Both the position numbers and the translations under genes were made by a program. A model generated the notes under the pieces. That model saw nothing but the letters and a program-made list of their open reading frames with translations. It was not told where the DNA came from and searched no databases. From Virgisporangium ochraceum (GTDB lineage Bacteria > Actinomycetota > Actinomycetes > Mycobacteriales > Micromonosporaceae), in contig NZ_BOPH01000042.1 in assembly GCF_016863655.1 (NCBI RefSeq), positions 1-33,469 on the forward strand: DNA of 33,469 nucleotides, given 5' to 3'. Each line of letters begins with the position of its first letter. Position 1 is the stretch's first letter. This document shows positions 23,640 to 32,095 of this stretch, piece by piece.

Positions 23640-25916
23640 TCAGTCCATCAGCTCCTCGATGGTGATCGGCAGCGACCGCAGGCGTCTGCCGGTCGCGTGG
23701 TGGACCGCGTTGCCGACGGCGGCGGCCACCCCGACGAGCCCGATCTCACCGATGCCCTTGACCCCCACGGCGTTCGTCGCGTCCGGCCCTCCGACGAAGA
23801 TGACGTCCAGGTCGGGAACGTCGGCATTCACCGGTACCAGGTAGTCGGCGAACGTCGCGTTGGAGACCCGGCCGGATCCCTCGTCGACCGTGATCTCCTC
23901 GAACAACGCCTGCCCGATGCCACCGACGACACCGCCGATGATCTGGCTCCGCGCCAGCTTCTCGTTGAGAACCTGCCCGGCGTCGACCGCGGACACCACC
24001 CGCGCCACCCGGAGCCGGCCGAGTAGAGGGTCCACCCGGACCTCGACGAAGTGGGCGGCGAACGCGCCGGCGGGTGCGACGGCACGCGTGGCCTCCACGA
24101 GCCTGCGGCCGGCCCGCCCGAAGCGGGACACCGCCGCGGATCCGAGCAGCACGCCGTTCTCCGCCCGCGACGGCGCGCTGCTGCCCGCGGCGGTGAGGTC
24201 GGGGCGACCGGCGCGGGCGAGGATCGCGGCGAACGACTCGCTCCGCGAGACGTCCTCCCGATGGCGGAGGTGGCCCCCGCCCACGACGACGTCGCCCGCC
24301 GAGCAGCCGTACAGGGGCGATGAGCGGTCCGCGCCCGCCAGGGAGAGCAGGCGCTCGACGGCGTTGAGGGTGGCGTCGTGCACGGCGTTGCTGAGCGCGG
24401 TCGCCAGGCCGGATCCGCCGGCCTGCGGGGCGCGGGGCAGGTCGGTGTCACCGAGCTCGAACGTGACATCGGCCGGATCCAGTCCCAGGCCCTCCGCCGC
24501 CACCTGGGTGATGACGGTGTACGTGCCCTGGCCGATGTCGGTGGCGCCGCTGCGGACGAGCGCGGTCCCGTCCCGTCGCACGGTCACCGACGCCTGACAC
24601 TTCGCCTGGTAGTGGCCGTAGGTCACGCCGGCCATTCCGTAGCCGACGAGCCACCGGCCGTCGCGCATCGACCGCGGCTGTGGGGTCCGCGCGGCCCACC
24701 CGAAGCGCTCCGCCCCCTGCCGGTAGCACTCGTCGAGTGCCTTGCTCGACCACGCGAGCCCGGTCTGCGGATGGACGTCGGCGTAGTTGCGTAACCGAAG
24801 GTCGACCGGGTCGATGCCGAGGGCGTAGGCGACCTCGTCGAGGGCGGTCTCCAGCGCGAAGTTGCCCTCCGCCTCGCCCGGTCCGCGCATGTGCGCCGGG
24901 GACGGGATGTCCAGCCGCACCTGACGGTCGCGGCCACGGACGTTGTCGCACCGGTAGGTGGCGGGGGTGGAGAGGGTGACGGGATACAGCACGTTGGCGA
25001 CCTTGGCGGCCGGCGAGGTCGCCTCGTGGTCGATCGCGGTGATGGTGCCATCGCGGCGCGCGCCCACGCGCATCCGTTGGATCGTCTCCGGGCGGTGCCC
25101 GACCCCCGTGAACATCTGCGGACGGGTCAGCACCGTCTTGACCGGTCGTCCCACCTCGCGGGCCGCCATCGCGGTGAGGATCACGTGCTGCCACAGGCGA
25201 AGGCCGGCGCCGAAGGCACCGCCGACGTACGGCGTCAGCACCTGGACCCGGTCCTTGGACATCGAGAAGACCTTGGCCAGGCTGTCCCGGATCAGGAACG
25301 GGTTCTGCGTCGAGTCGTGGACGGTGAGACGTCCACCGTCCCAATGGGCAACCGTACTGAAGAGTCCGAGCGGGTTGTGGGCGTTCGCGCTGGTGACGAA
25401 CGTGGCGTCGACGGTGACGTCGGCGGCCGCCAACGCGGACTCGACGTCGCCGCGCTTGGCGTCGAGGAAGTACGGGTTCCCCCGGCCCTTGGCCCCCGGG
25501 GTCTCCAGGCTCAGGGCGGCGGGACCGGCTGCCCGGTACCCGACCCGGACCAGGTCCGCCGCGGCTGTCGCCTGCTCGTGCGTCTCGGCGACGACCATGG
25601 CGATGTACTGCCCGTAGTGGTGAACGGAACTGTCGCGCAGCGGAACCGGCGGCGGCGGGGTCAGCAGGTTCCAGGCCGGGCGCTTCATGCGCGGCGCGTT
25701 CTCGTGGGTGAAGACCGCGACGACGCCCGGCGCGGCCGCCGCCTCCGCCGTGTCCAGCGACGTGATGGAGCCGACGGCGAACGTACTGCGGACGAGGGAC
25801 GCATGCAGGAGGCCGGCGGCGGTGACGTCCATTGTGTACACGGCCGCGCCGGTCACCTTCGCCGGTCCGTCCACCCGGTCGAGGCCCAGCCCGATGACGC
25901 GTGACCCGGCCGTCAT
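23640..25916 (-). CDS. paoC: molybdenum-cofactor subunit of a PaoABC-like aldehyde oxidoreductase
   Basis: 758 residues; ATG 25916 with GGGAGGAACATC, overlapping the FAD subunit stop (ATGA). Xanthine oxidase family large subunit: N-terminal domain (VIGLGLDRVDGPAKVTGAAV), the cofactor-binding region (TPYVGGAFGAGLRLWQHVIL, SPAHMRGPGEAEGNFALETA), GATDIGQGTYTVITQVAAEG, and near the C terminus the catalytic Glu in GVKGIGEIGLVGVAAAVGNA. The order small iron-sulfur, FAD, molybdenum subunit with an extra 4Fe-4S site in the FAD subunit matches PaoABC/YagTSR, which oxidises aldehydes to acids. It needs molybdopterin cytosine dinucleotide and a maturation chaperone (PaoD/XdhC type), which is not in this window. 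Confidence 0.9.
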   Translation of the reverse strand: MTAGSRVIGLGLDRVDGPAKVTGAAVYTMDVTAAGLLHASLVRSTFAVGSITSLDTAEAAAAPGVVAVFTHENAPRMKRPAWNLLTPPPPVPLRDSSVHHYGQYIAMVVAETHEQATAAADLVRVGYRAAGPAALSLETPGAKGRGNPYFLDAKRGDVESALAAADVTVDATFVTSANAHNPLGLFSTVAHWDGGRLTVHDSTQNPFLIRDSLAKVFSMSKDRVQVLTPYVGGAFGAGLRLWQHVILTAMAAREVGRPVKTVLTRPQMFTGVGHRPETIQRMRVGARRDGTITAIDHEATSPAAKVANVLYPVTLSTPATYRCDNVRGRDRQVRLDIPSPAHMRGPGEAEGNFALETALDEVAYALGIDPVDLRLRNYADVHPQTGLAWSSKALDECYRQGAERFGWAARTPQPRSMRDGRWLVGYGMAGVTYGHYQAKCQASVTVRRDGTALVRSGATDIGQGTYTVITQVAAEGLGLDPADVTFELGDTDLPRAPQAGGSGLATALSNAVHDATLNAVERLLSLAGADRSSPLYGCSAGDVVVGGGHLRHREDVSRSESFAAILARAGRPDLTAAGSSAPSRAENGVLLGSAAVSRFGRAGRRLVEATRAVAPAGAFAAHFVEVRVDPLLGRLRVARVVSAVDAGQVLNEKLARSQIIGGVVGGIGQALFEEITVDEGSGRVSNATFADYLVPVNADVPDLDVIFVGGPDATNAVGVKGIGEIGLVGVAAAVGNAVHHATGRRLRSLPITIEELMD

Positions 25917-26902
25917 GATGTTCCTCCCGACACGTCGTCGAGCGCGCGTTCGATCGCGCGCCGGGCCAGTTCGACCTTGAACGCGGTACCCGGCACGGTG
26001 AAGGTGTTCTGCAGTGAGGCCGTCGCGGCGTCCCGGAACAGTTCGCGGCCGGGGCGCCCGCCGCGGAGAATGCGCTCGGCCCCGGTGGCGCGCCACGGGA
26101 CGGTGCCGACGCCGCCCAACGCCAGCCGGGCGTCGTGGATGATGCCGTCGCGGAGGTCCAGCTCCGCCGCCACTGACACCAGCGCGAACTCGTAGGACGC
26201 GCGGTCGCGGATCTTCAGGTACCCGGAGGCGGTGGGGCGCGCAGGCAACGGGATGTCGACCGCGGTGATGAGCTCGCCGTGCTCCAGAACGTTCTCCCGC
26301 TGCGGCGAGCCACCCGGGAGGCGGTAGAACCGGTTCAGGGGCACCCGACGCGTGCCCGCCGGCCCGTGGATCCGGACGACGGCATCGAGAGCGACGAGTG
26401 CGACGGCCAGATCCGAGGCGTGCACGGCGATGCAGGTCCTGTCGGCGCCGAGGACCGCGTGCATCCGGGCTGACCGGTCGACGGCGGCGCAGCCCGAGCC
26501 GGGTATGCGTTTGTTGCACGCGCCCACCGTCGGGTCGCGGAAGTAACGGCACCGGGCGCGTTGCAGCAGGTTGCCACCGATGGTCGCCATGTTGCGCAAC
26601 TGCGTCGACGCACCGGCCAGGAGCGCCTGACGCAGCACCGGCACCCGGTCGGCGAGGGTCGGCTCGGCGGCCAGCTCCTCCATCGTGGTCAACGCGCCCA
26701 CGGTGACGGTGCCGCCCGCGTGGTCGATGCCCCGCAGGGGCAGCCGGGTGACGTCGACGATCCGCCGCGGGGACAGGACGCCGTCCTTCATGAGGTCCAG
26801 CAGTGTGGTGCCACCGGCGAGGTATGCCGCGCCCGGGTCACCGGCGACGAGTTCGATGGCCTCGTCGATCGCCGTGGCACGGACGTAGTCAAACTGGCGC
26901 AT
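25913..26902 (-). CDS. paoB: FAD-binding subunit of a PaoABC-like aldehyde oxidoreductase
   Basis: 329 residues from ATG 26902. FAD-binding motifs of the xanthine oxidase medium subunit: AYLAGGTTLLDLMKDGV (about 26-42), ALLAGASTQLRNMATIGGNL. The insertion RCRYFRDPTVGACNKRIPGS, then GC (Cys118, 129, 138), with Cys157 as a plausible fourth ligand, is the 4Fe-4S site that distinguishes PaoB-like subunits. The C-terminal domain (FYRLPGGSPQRENVLEHGEL, YEFALVSVAAELDLRDGIIH) is complete. It overlaps the small subunit stop by 14 bases and paoC by four, so all three subunits are translationally coupled. Cytoplasmic assembly is likely because no Tat signal is found in this operon. Confidence 0.9.
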   Translation of the reverse strand: MRQFDYVRATAIDEAIELVAGDPGAAYLAGGTTLLDLMKDGVLSPRRIVDVTRLPLRGIDHAGGTVTVGALTTMEELAAEPTLADRVPVLRQALLAGASTQLRNMATIGGNLLQRARCRYFRDPTVGACNKRIPGSGCAAVDRSARMHAVLGADRTCIAVHASDLAVALVALDAVVRIHGPAGTRRVPLNRFYRLPGGSPQRENVLEHGELITAVDIPLPARPTASGYLKIRDRASYEFALVSVAAELDLRDGIIHDARLALGGVGTVPWRATGAERILRGGRPGRELFRDAATASLQNTFTVPGTAFKVELARRAIERALDDVSGGTS

Positions 26903-27410
26903 TGCCGCCCCGACCGCCCGCGACCTCGCGGATCGCCGCGACGATGTTCGGATACGCCCCGCATCGGCAGAGGTTGCCGCTCATGAACTCCCGGATCTCG
27001 GCGTCCGAGCCGGCCCGGCCCTCCTCCAGCAACGCCACCGCGGACATGATCTGACCGGACGTGCAGAACCCGCACTGGAACGCGTCGTGCCGGACGAACG
27101 CCGACTGCACCGGGTGCAGATCGTCGCCGGCCAGCCCCTCGACGGTGGTGACCTGCCTGCCGTCGCACTGCGCGGCCAGCGTCAGGCACGAAAGGACCCG
27201 GCGCCCGTCCACCAGCACCGTGCACGCGCCGCAGGCACCCTGGTCGCACCCCTTCTTCGTCCCGGTCAGCCCGATGACGTCCCGAAGGGCGTCGAGCAGC
27301 GTCAGCCGCGGATCACCGTCGACCACGTGCGCGCGACCGTTGACCCGAACCGCCGTGCGGACCGTCGACGCGCCGACCGCCGCGGAATGTGAACTGGAGT
27401 CGATACTCAT
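26889..27410 (-). CDS. paoA: 2Fe-2S subunit of a PaoABC-like aldehyde oxidoreductase
   Basis: 173 residues from ATG 27410; no strong ribosome binding site is seen, and an in-frame extension to 27470 is possible. Plant-type ferredoxin cluster: KKGCDQGACGACTVLVDGRR with VLSC. Second cluster: QCGFCTSGQIM and GNLCRCGAYPNI. These are the two 2Fe-2S centres of xanthine oxidase family small subunits. E. coli PaoA carries a twin-arginine signal; here the N terminus (MSIDSSSHSAAVGASTVRTA) has none, so the enzyme is predicted to be cytoplasmic. First gene of the operon. Confidence 0.9.
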   Translation of the reverse strand: MSIDSSSHSAAVGASTVRTAVRVNGRAHVVDGDPRLTLLDALRDVIGLTGTKKGCDQGACGACTVLVDGRRVLSCLTLAAQCDGRQVTTVEGLAGDDLHPVQSAFVRHDAFQCGFCTSGQIMSAVALLEEGRAGSDAEIREFMSGNLCRCGAYPNIVAAIREVAGGRGGNAPV

Positions 27411-27498
27411 ACCCAACCCGTCTCGATGGGAGCCCGCCGATGGGCGCTGATCTCCGCCTTCTGCGGGCACGCTACGACCCGGCTCTGGAAAAACTCTT

Positions 27499-27519
27499 GA
27501 TCACGCTGTGTGAGTGATC
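27499..27519 (-). promoter_or_regulatory. candidate operator of the pao-like operon
   Basis: GATCAC and GTGATC form an inverted repeat with a nine-base centre. It lies just upstream of a -10-like TAGCGT on the minus strand (27474-27469), about 60 bases before the paoA ATG. This placement favours a regulator site over a terminator of the methyltransferase gene, whose stop is 65 bp away. No cognate regulator is identified. Confidence 0.3.
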
Positions 27520-27583
27520 GCCAGGCTTGTCGTATCCGGGAGACCCGGTTGGGGACCGGCGTCGGCACGCCGCGCCGGCTCGT

Positions 27584-28378
27584 TCACCGCACGCGCCGAG
27601 CCAGCCTCAGTTCGGTCAGGTACCGCTTGACGATCCGTCCGCCGTTCCCCTCGATGAGTCCGGCGATGCAGTCCAGCAACCCGCTCCGCTGTGCGGCGGG
27701 CAGTGCCCGGTGTCCGGAGTACGTGAGCAGCAGGTCGAGGTACTCCGCGGTCGTGTAGGACGCGTCCCACTCGTAGCGGTGGAACCGCGCCGGCCCGAAC
27801 CGGCCTGACGGGACCAGCTCCCGGTCGTCCTCGGGTATGGCGGACGCGGGTTGCTGGCGGAGCCCCGGTGGAGTGGACGGGTCGAACCGCTCGTAGCAGG
27901 TTTGTGCCGCGACCCAGAACTCCGGGTTGCCACCCGCGATGTGCTCGGTCCTCACCGTGGCGAGGAGGCCACCGGGCCGCAGTGCGTCGGCGGACTTCGA
28001 CACACGCACGGCCGGATCGATCCAGTGGAACGCCGTGGCGGAGAACACGACGTCGAACGGTTCGTCGGGCAACGGCCAGTCCTCGAACGCCGCCGTCACG
28101 ACTTCAACGGACCCGAACCGCGCCAGGTTGCGCCGGGCGACCGCCGCCATGTCGGCGCCCAACTCGACGGCCACGATCCGGTGGCCGCGCTCGGCCAGGT
28201 CGGTGGTCGCCTGCCCCGTGCCGCAGCCGATCTCCAGCACCCTCGCCCCGGGACGTACCCCGGCCGCGGCCAGGTCGTCGAACATCTGCGCCGGATACCG
28301 GGGCCGGGCCCGGTCGTACCGCTCCGCGTCTTCGCCGAAGGTGGTTCGAAGCCTGAGGTAGTCGTCGCCGTCTGTCAC
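27584..28378 (-). CDS. class I SAM-dependent methyltransferase
   Basis: 264 residues from GTG 28378. SAM-binding motif I is VLEIGCGTGQATTDLAERG (about 48-66); motif II acidic residue in IVAVELGADM; later motifs FDVVFSATAFHWIDPAV and ADALRPGGLLATVRTEHIAG. The opening (FGEDAERYDRARPRYPAQMF) is typical of the Methyltransf_11/25 group near UbiE-like enzymes, whose substrates vary; none can be assigned. The GTG lies six bases after a good -10 element, so the mRNA is probably leaderless, which explains the lack of a Shine-Dalgarno site. It is divergent from the MmyB-like regulator. Confidence 0.85.
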   Translation of the reverse strand: MTDGDDYLRLRTTFGEDAERYDRARPRYPAQMFDDLAAAGVRPGARVLEIGCGTGQATTDLAERGHRIVAVELGADMAAVARRNLARFGSVEVVTAAFEDWPLPDEPFDVVFSATAFHWIDPAVRVSKSADALRPGGLLATVRTEHIAGGNPEFWVAAQTCYERFDPSTPPGLRQQPASAIPEDDRELVPSGRFGPARFHRYEWDASYTTAEYLDLLLTYSGHRALPAAQRSGLLDCIAGLIEGNGGRIVKRYLTELRLARRVR

Positions 28379-28384
28379 CCGGCG

Positions 28385-28413
28385 AGAGTAGAGCGGGTTC
28401 CAGGTAATGACAG
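28385..28413 (-). promoter_or_regulatory. promoter of the methyltransferase gene (leaderless mRNA)
   Basis: On the minus strand CTGTCA (28413-28408) and TACTCT (28390-28385) are separated by 17 bases, matching vegetative actinomycete promoters. The -10 ends six bases before the GTG start, so transcription should begin at or next to the start codon. Confidence 0.5.
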
Positions 28414-28440
28414 AGCCTCCCAGACCGGTTCCGCGGGTCG

Positions 28441-28446
28441 TAGCGT
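28441..28446 (+). promoter_or_regulatory. -10 element of the MmyB-like regulator gene (probably leaderless)
   Basis: TAGCGT fits the TAnnnT consensus and ends seven bases before GTG 28454. No Shine-Dalgarno sequence precedes the GTG. A -35 element is not clear. Confidence 0.4.
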
Positions 28447-28453
28447 CGGGGGC

Positions 28454-29344
28454 GTGAACAATCCCGCCGAGGTCCGCGACTTCCTCACCACCCGTCGTGC
28501 CCGGATCACGCCGGAGCGGGCGGGGCTGCCCGACTACGGCGGTCACCGCCGGGTGGCCGGGCTGCGGCGGGAGGAGGTCGCGCTGCTGGCCGGCGTCAGC
28601 GTGGACTACTACACCCGGCTCGAACGCGGCAACCTCACCGGCGTCTCCGACAGTGTCCTGGAGGCCCTGGTCCGGGCGCTGCACCTCGACGAGGCCGAGC
28701 GGGTCCACCTCTTCGACCTCGCCCGGGCCGCGAACACCAACGCGACCTCCGCGCGTGGCCGGCGCCGTCCGGCCGCTCAGCTGCGTCCGGGGGTGCAGAG
28801 GCTGTTGGACGCGATGAGCATGGCCCCGGCGTATGTGCGCAACGGCCGGTTGGACGTGCTGGGCGCCAACGCGCTCGGCAGGGCGGTCTTCGCGCCGTTG
28901 TTCGACACCGCGGCCCGGGTGCCGAACATGGCCCGGTTCATGTTTCTCGACCCGGCCGCCCAGGCGTTCTACGTCGACTGGGACACCCTGGCCGGCGAGG
29001 TCGTCGCGCTGCTACGGGCCGAAGCCGGCCGCGACCCCTACGACAAGGCCCTCACCGAGCTGATCGGCGAGCTGTCCACCCGTAGCGACGTGTTCCGCAC
29101 CTGGTGGGCGAGGCACGACGTGCGCCTGCACCGCAGCGGTGTCAAACGCCTGCGGCACCCGATGGTCGGCGAGCTCACGCTGGCGTACGAGTCGCTGGAA
29201 CTGGTGGCCGACCCGGGCCTGCGCCTCAACGCCTACACCACCGAACCGGCCGGTCCCGCCGAGGAGGCGCTGGGCCTGCTGGCCAGCTGGACCGCCGTCC
29301 CACCCGAGCGGACCACTCCCCGCACCACGAGAGGAAATCCATGA
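28454..29344 (+). CDS. XRE-type regulator with MmyB-like ligand-binding domain
   Basis: 296 residues from GTG 28454. The N-terminal HTH (about 1-80) has the conserved form of this family: VRDFLTTRRARITPERAGLP, GHRRVAGLRREEVALLAGVS, VDYYTRLERGNLTGVSDSVL. The C-terminal MmyB-like domain (about 105-275) has MSMAPAYVRNGRLDVLGANA, ARFMFLDPAAQAFYVDWDTL and HPMVGELTLAYESLELVADP. MmyB-like regulators bind fatty-acid-like ligands in the one studied structure and usually control an adjacent oxidoreductase. Here the stop overlaps the aldo/keto reductase start (ATGA), exactly that arrangement, so the pair is one operon. Confidence 0.9.
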   Translation: MNNPAEVRDFLTTRRARITPERAGLPDYGGHRRVAGLRREEVALLAGVSVDYYTRLERGNLTGVSDSVLEALVRALHLDEAERVHLFDLARAANTNATSARGRRRPAAQLRPGVQRLLDAMSMAPAYVRNGRLDVLGANALGRAVFAPLFDTAARVPNMARFMFLDPAAQAFYVDWDTLAGEVVALLRAEAGRDPYDKALTELIGELSTRSDVFRTWWARHDVRLHRSGVKRLRHPMVGELTLAYESLELVADPGLRLNAYTTEPAGPAEEALGLLASWTAVPPERTTPRTTRGNP

Positions 29345-30357
29345 AGCAGCGAACCCTCGGCACCGGCCTGACCGTCTCCGAGCTCGGCTACGGCTGCATG
29401 AGCCTGACCGGCGCCTACGGCACGAAAGGCGGCCCGGCGCGTGGGGACGCCATCGCGCTGATCCGCCGCGCGGTCGACCTCGGCGTCACGTTCTTCGACA
29501 CCGCCGAGGTCTACGGCCCGTTCACCAACGAGGACATCGTCGGCGAGGCCCTGGAGCCCCTGCGCGACCAGGTGACGATCGCCACCAAGTTCGGGTTCGC
29601 GTTCGCCGAGAACGGCGTCGAACCCGGCGGGCTGTGCAGCCGGCCCGAGAGCATCCGCCGGGCGGTCGAAGGCTCGCTGCGCCGGCTGCGCACCGACCAC
29701 ATCGACCTCTACTACCAGCACCGGGTCGACCCCGAGGTGCCGATCGAGGACGTCGCCGGCACCGTCACCGAGCTCATCGACGCCGGCAAGGTGCTGCACT
29801 TCGGCTTGTCCGAGGCCGCCGCCGACACCATCCGCCGCGCCCACGCGGTGCAGCCGGTCGCGGCGGTGCAGAGCGAGTACTCGATGTGGTGGCGCGACCG
29901 CGAACAGGACACCATCCCGGTGCTGGCCGACCTCGGGATCGGCCTGGTTCCGTACAGCCCGCTGGGCAAGGGTTTCCTCACCGGCACGATCGACACCACG
30001 ACCACGTTCGCCGACGGTGACTTCCGCGGGAACACGCCCCGCTTCCAGGGCGAAGCGCTCACCGCGAACCTCGCGCTCGTCGAGGTCCTCAACACGATCG
30101 CCGCCGACGCGGGTGCCACCCCGGCCCAGCTCGCGCTGGCCTGGCTGCTCGACCAGCGGCCCTGGATCGTGCCCATCCCCGGCACCAAGAGCGTCGGGCG
30201 GCTGGAGGAGAACACCGCCGCCGCCGATGTGGAGCTCACCGCCGACCAACTGGCCGAGCTGCGCGCCGCGGCCGACCGGATCCAGATCGTCGGAGCCCGC
30301 TACCCGGAGGCCCAGGACGCCATGACCAACCGCGAGGCACCCCTGCCGTCGGCATGA
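29341..30357 (+). CDS. aldo/keto reductase
   Basis: 338 residues from ATG 29341, with GAGAGGAAATCC upstream. Catalytic tetrad visible: Asp and Tyr in TFFDTAEVYGP, Lys in IATKFGF, His in YYQHRVD. The (beta/alpha)8 landmarks (LGYGCMSLTGAYG, HFGLSEAAADTIRRAHAVQP, QSEYSMWWRD, LVPYSPLGKGFLTG, PIPGTKSVGRLEENTAAADV) match the NADPH-dependent AKR13-like group of bacterial aldo/keto reductases. These reduce varied aldehydes and quinones; the physiological substrate is unknown. Co-translated with the MmyB-like regulator that presumably controls it. Confidence 0.93.
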   Translation: MKQRTLGTGLTVSELGYGCMSLTGAYGTKGGPARGDAIALIRRAVDLGVTFFDTAEVYGPFTNEDIVGEALEPLRDQVTIATKFGFAFAENGVEPGGLCSRPESIRRAVEGSLRRLRTDHIDLYYQHRVDPEVPIEDVAGTVTELIDAGKVLHFGLSEAAADTIRRAHAVQPVAAVQSEYSMWWRDREQDTIPVLADLGIGLVPYSPLGKGFLTGTIDTTTTFADGDFRGNTPRFQGEALTANLALVEVLNTIAADAGATPAQLALAWLLDQRPWIVPIPGTKSVGRLEENTAAADVELTADQLAELRAAADRIQIVGARYPEAQDAMTNREAPLPSA

Positions 30358-30393
30358 GATGAGCGCCGACCGGCAGCGACCGGCTCCGTGGGT

Positions 30394-31302
30394 TCAGCGG
30401 CCCGTGCGTTCGAGCGCGGCGTACGCGTTCCACGGCACCGACGGGCGGTCCAGGCCACGGCGGTCCAGGTAGCGGGCCGCCGTGGCGCGCAACCGGCGGA
30501 TCGTGCGGGTCATCGCGACCGGGCCCATCCGGTCGGCGGTGGAGACGTAGCGGGTCGGCGTCAGGCGCCACCGGTGGCCGTCCGGGGTGAGGTCGCCGGA
30601 GACCACGAACGCGCGCAGGGCGGCCAGGTTGTCGTCGTGACTGTGGAACAGCAGGCTCGCCCGGCCCGGCCGCACGCCGGTGCCGGCGTCGACCGTGAAC
30701 GAGCCGGCGTCCGCCGAGGGACGCACGCGGCGCATCGTCGGACGGCCGGTGTCGTCGTACGCGCAGAGGACCGCGGACCGGAAGCCCGGCAGGCGCCGCG
30801 CCGCCGACGCGAAGGGAGTCCGGTCGCCCGCGGCGACGGGCGGAGCCGGCAGGGCCGGTCCCTGCCACGCCGGGAGCGTCGTCACCGTCCCGGGGGTCAC
30901 CGTGATCAGGAGACGCATGTAGTACCAGTCCATCAGGCCGCGGACACCGGGCAGCCGGTGGTAGCCGGAGGACGGCTGGCGTTCGCGGATGCGCAGCCAC
31001 AGGTCGCTCCACGGTCCGGGTTCGGTGACGATCTCGTCGGGACAGGTGGCGGTGCCCTGGACGAGCACCTGGTCGGGCGCCTCGAGGCCGCTGCCGGTCG
31101 GGTCGGAGAAGAGCAGGGCGACCCGCGGGTCGCGGCGGACGTTGAAGGCCTTCTGCGGCAGGCCGATCGAGGTGCTGATCAGCACGGTGCCGTCCGGGCG
31201 GCGGAGGCTGACGGTGGGCCAGGCGACCGGAGTGCCGTCGCGGCCGACGGTCAGCAGTTCACAGGTGCGGTAGGCGTCGACTACCGGTGAGATCGTGTGC
31301 AT
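30394..31302 (-). CDS. pyridoxamine 5'-phosphate oxidase-fold protein
   Basis: 302 residues from ATG 31302 (ATG 31314 adds four residues; neither has a clear ribosome binding site). The N-terminal half has the split beta-barrel flavin-binding fold: CELLTVGRDGTPVAWPTVSL, TVLISTSIGLPQKAFNVRRD, RVALLFSDPTGSG, then VLVQGTATCPDEI. The C-terminal half (about 155-290) is a second, related domain (FRSAVLCAYDDTGRPTMRRV, RASLLFHSHDDNLAALRAFV). Family members bind FMN, F420 or heme, and in actinomycetes many are F420-dependent; the cofactor cannot be told from this sequence. It is divergent from the hemerythrin gene across a long dyad. Confidence 0.8.
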   Translation of the reverse strand: MHTISPVVDAYRTCELLTVGRDGTPVAWPTVSLRRPDGTVLISTSIGLPQKAFNVRRDPRVALLFSDPTGSGLEAPDQVLVQGTATCPDEIVTEPGPWSDLWLRIRERQPSSGYHRLPGVRGLMDWYYMRLLITVTPGTVTTLPAWQGPALPAPPVAAGDRTPFASAARRLPGFRSAVLCAYDDTGRPTMRRVRPSADAGSFTVDAGTGVRPGRASLLFHSHDDNLAALRAFVVSGDLTPDGHRWRLTPTRYVSTADRMGPVAMTRTIRRLRATAARYLDRRGLDRPSVPWNAYAALERTGR

Positions 31303-31322
31303 GGACGGCAGCATGACGGTGA

Positions 31323-31368
31323 CCGCTTGAGCCCGGCTGGAGACGGACCTCCAGTGGTCCTCAAGCGG
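31323..31368. promoter_or_regulatory. 46-bp two-part dyad between divergent genes
   Basis: Outer arms CCGCTTGAG (31323-31331) and CTCAAGCGG (31360-31368) and inner arms CTGGAG (31337-31342) and CTCCAG (31349-31354) share one centre between 31345 and 31346. The nested symmetry and the CTTGAG/CTGGAG words resemble MerR-family operators. Alternatively it is a hairpin in the 5' end of the hemerythrin mRNA, whose ATG lies 19 bases further. Confidence 0.5.
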
Positions 31369-31387
31369 GCCCCGGCACCCTGCGGTC

Positions 31388-32095
31388 ATGACGACGACGA
31401 CCCAGCTGATGCTGCCCGGCCAGGAGGCCGCGGCGGAGGGACCCAACGACCTCACCAACATGTTCATCATGCACCACGCGTTCCGGCGCGACCTGCGCGC
31501 CTTCACCGCGGCGGTGGCCGGCACCCCGGCCGGCGACACGGTCACCTGGCGGCGGTTGCGGCAGCGCTGGGAGCTGTTCGGCCGGTTCCTGCACCACCAC
31601 CACACGATCGAGGACACGGCGATCTGGCCGACGCTGCTCGACCGGGTCGACGCGGCGGGGCGGGCCACGCTGGAGGCCATGGAGGCCGAGCACGGCGAGA
31701 TCGACCCGCTGCTGACGGCCTGCGGTGACGGGTTCGCCGCGCTGGCCCGGCACGGCGACGAGGACGTGCGGGCCTCCCTGGAGGTACGGATGGTGGCCGC
31801 GGCCGAGCGCCTGCACCGGCATCTGGCGCACGAGGAGCGGGACGCGCTCGTGCTCGTGCAGGCGCACCTGACCGCCGCCGAGTGGCAGGTCATGGAGGAC
31901 ACGAGCGCCAAGGGCCAGTTCGGTTTCCGGGACACCGTGGCCGCCGTGCCGTGGGTCATGCACGACCTGCCGCCGCACGCGCGGCGGCGGCTGCTGGACT
32001 CCGCCGGGGCGGCGCTGTCGACGATGTGGCGGCTCACCCGGCGACGGTTCGCACGGCGCGAGGCGGCCGCGTTCCGGTACGTCACCGGTCGGTGA
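31388..32095 (+). CDS. hemerythrin HHE-domain protein
   Basis: 235 residues. A four-helix hemerythrin domain spans about residues 22-165 with the di-iron ligands: HHAFRRDLRAF (first His), HHHHTIEDTAIWP (His and Glu), EAEHGEIDPLL (His), HLAHEERDAL (His and Glu). The remainder (DTSAKGQFGFRDTVAAVPWV, MHDLPPHARRRLLDSAG) is a C-terminal extension seen in actinomycete homologues. Likely roles are binding of oxygen, nitric oxide or iron, or sensing of oxidative stress; this is from the family, not shown here. No ribosome binding site is visible. Its 3' end overlaps the convergent regulator gene by 14 bases. Confidence 0.85.
   Translation: MTTTTQLMLPGQEAAAEGPNDLTNMFIMHHAFRRDLRAFTAAVAGTPAGDTVTWRRLRQRWELFGRFLHHHHTIEDTAIWPTLLDRVDAAGRATLEAMEAEHGEIDPLLTACGDGFAALARHGDEDVRASLEVRMVAAAERLHRHLAHEERDALVLVQAHLTAAEWQVMEDTSAKGQFGFRDTVAAVPWVMHDLPPHARRRLLDSAGAALSTMWRLTRRRFARREAAAFRYVTGR

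Noticed and set aside
27499..27519. Palindrome as terminator of the methyltransferase gene
   Set aside because: Arms of only six bases with a nine-base centre and no T tract; its position just upstream of a -10-like element fits an operator better.
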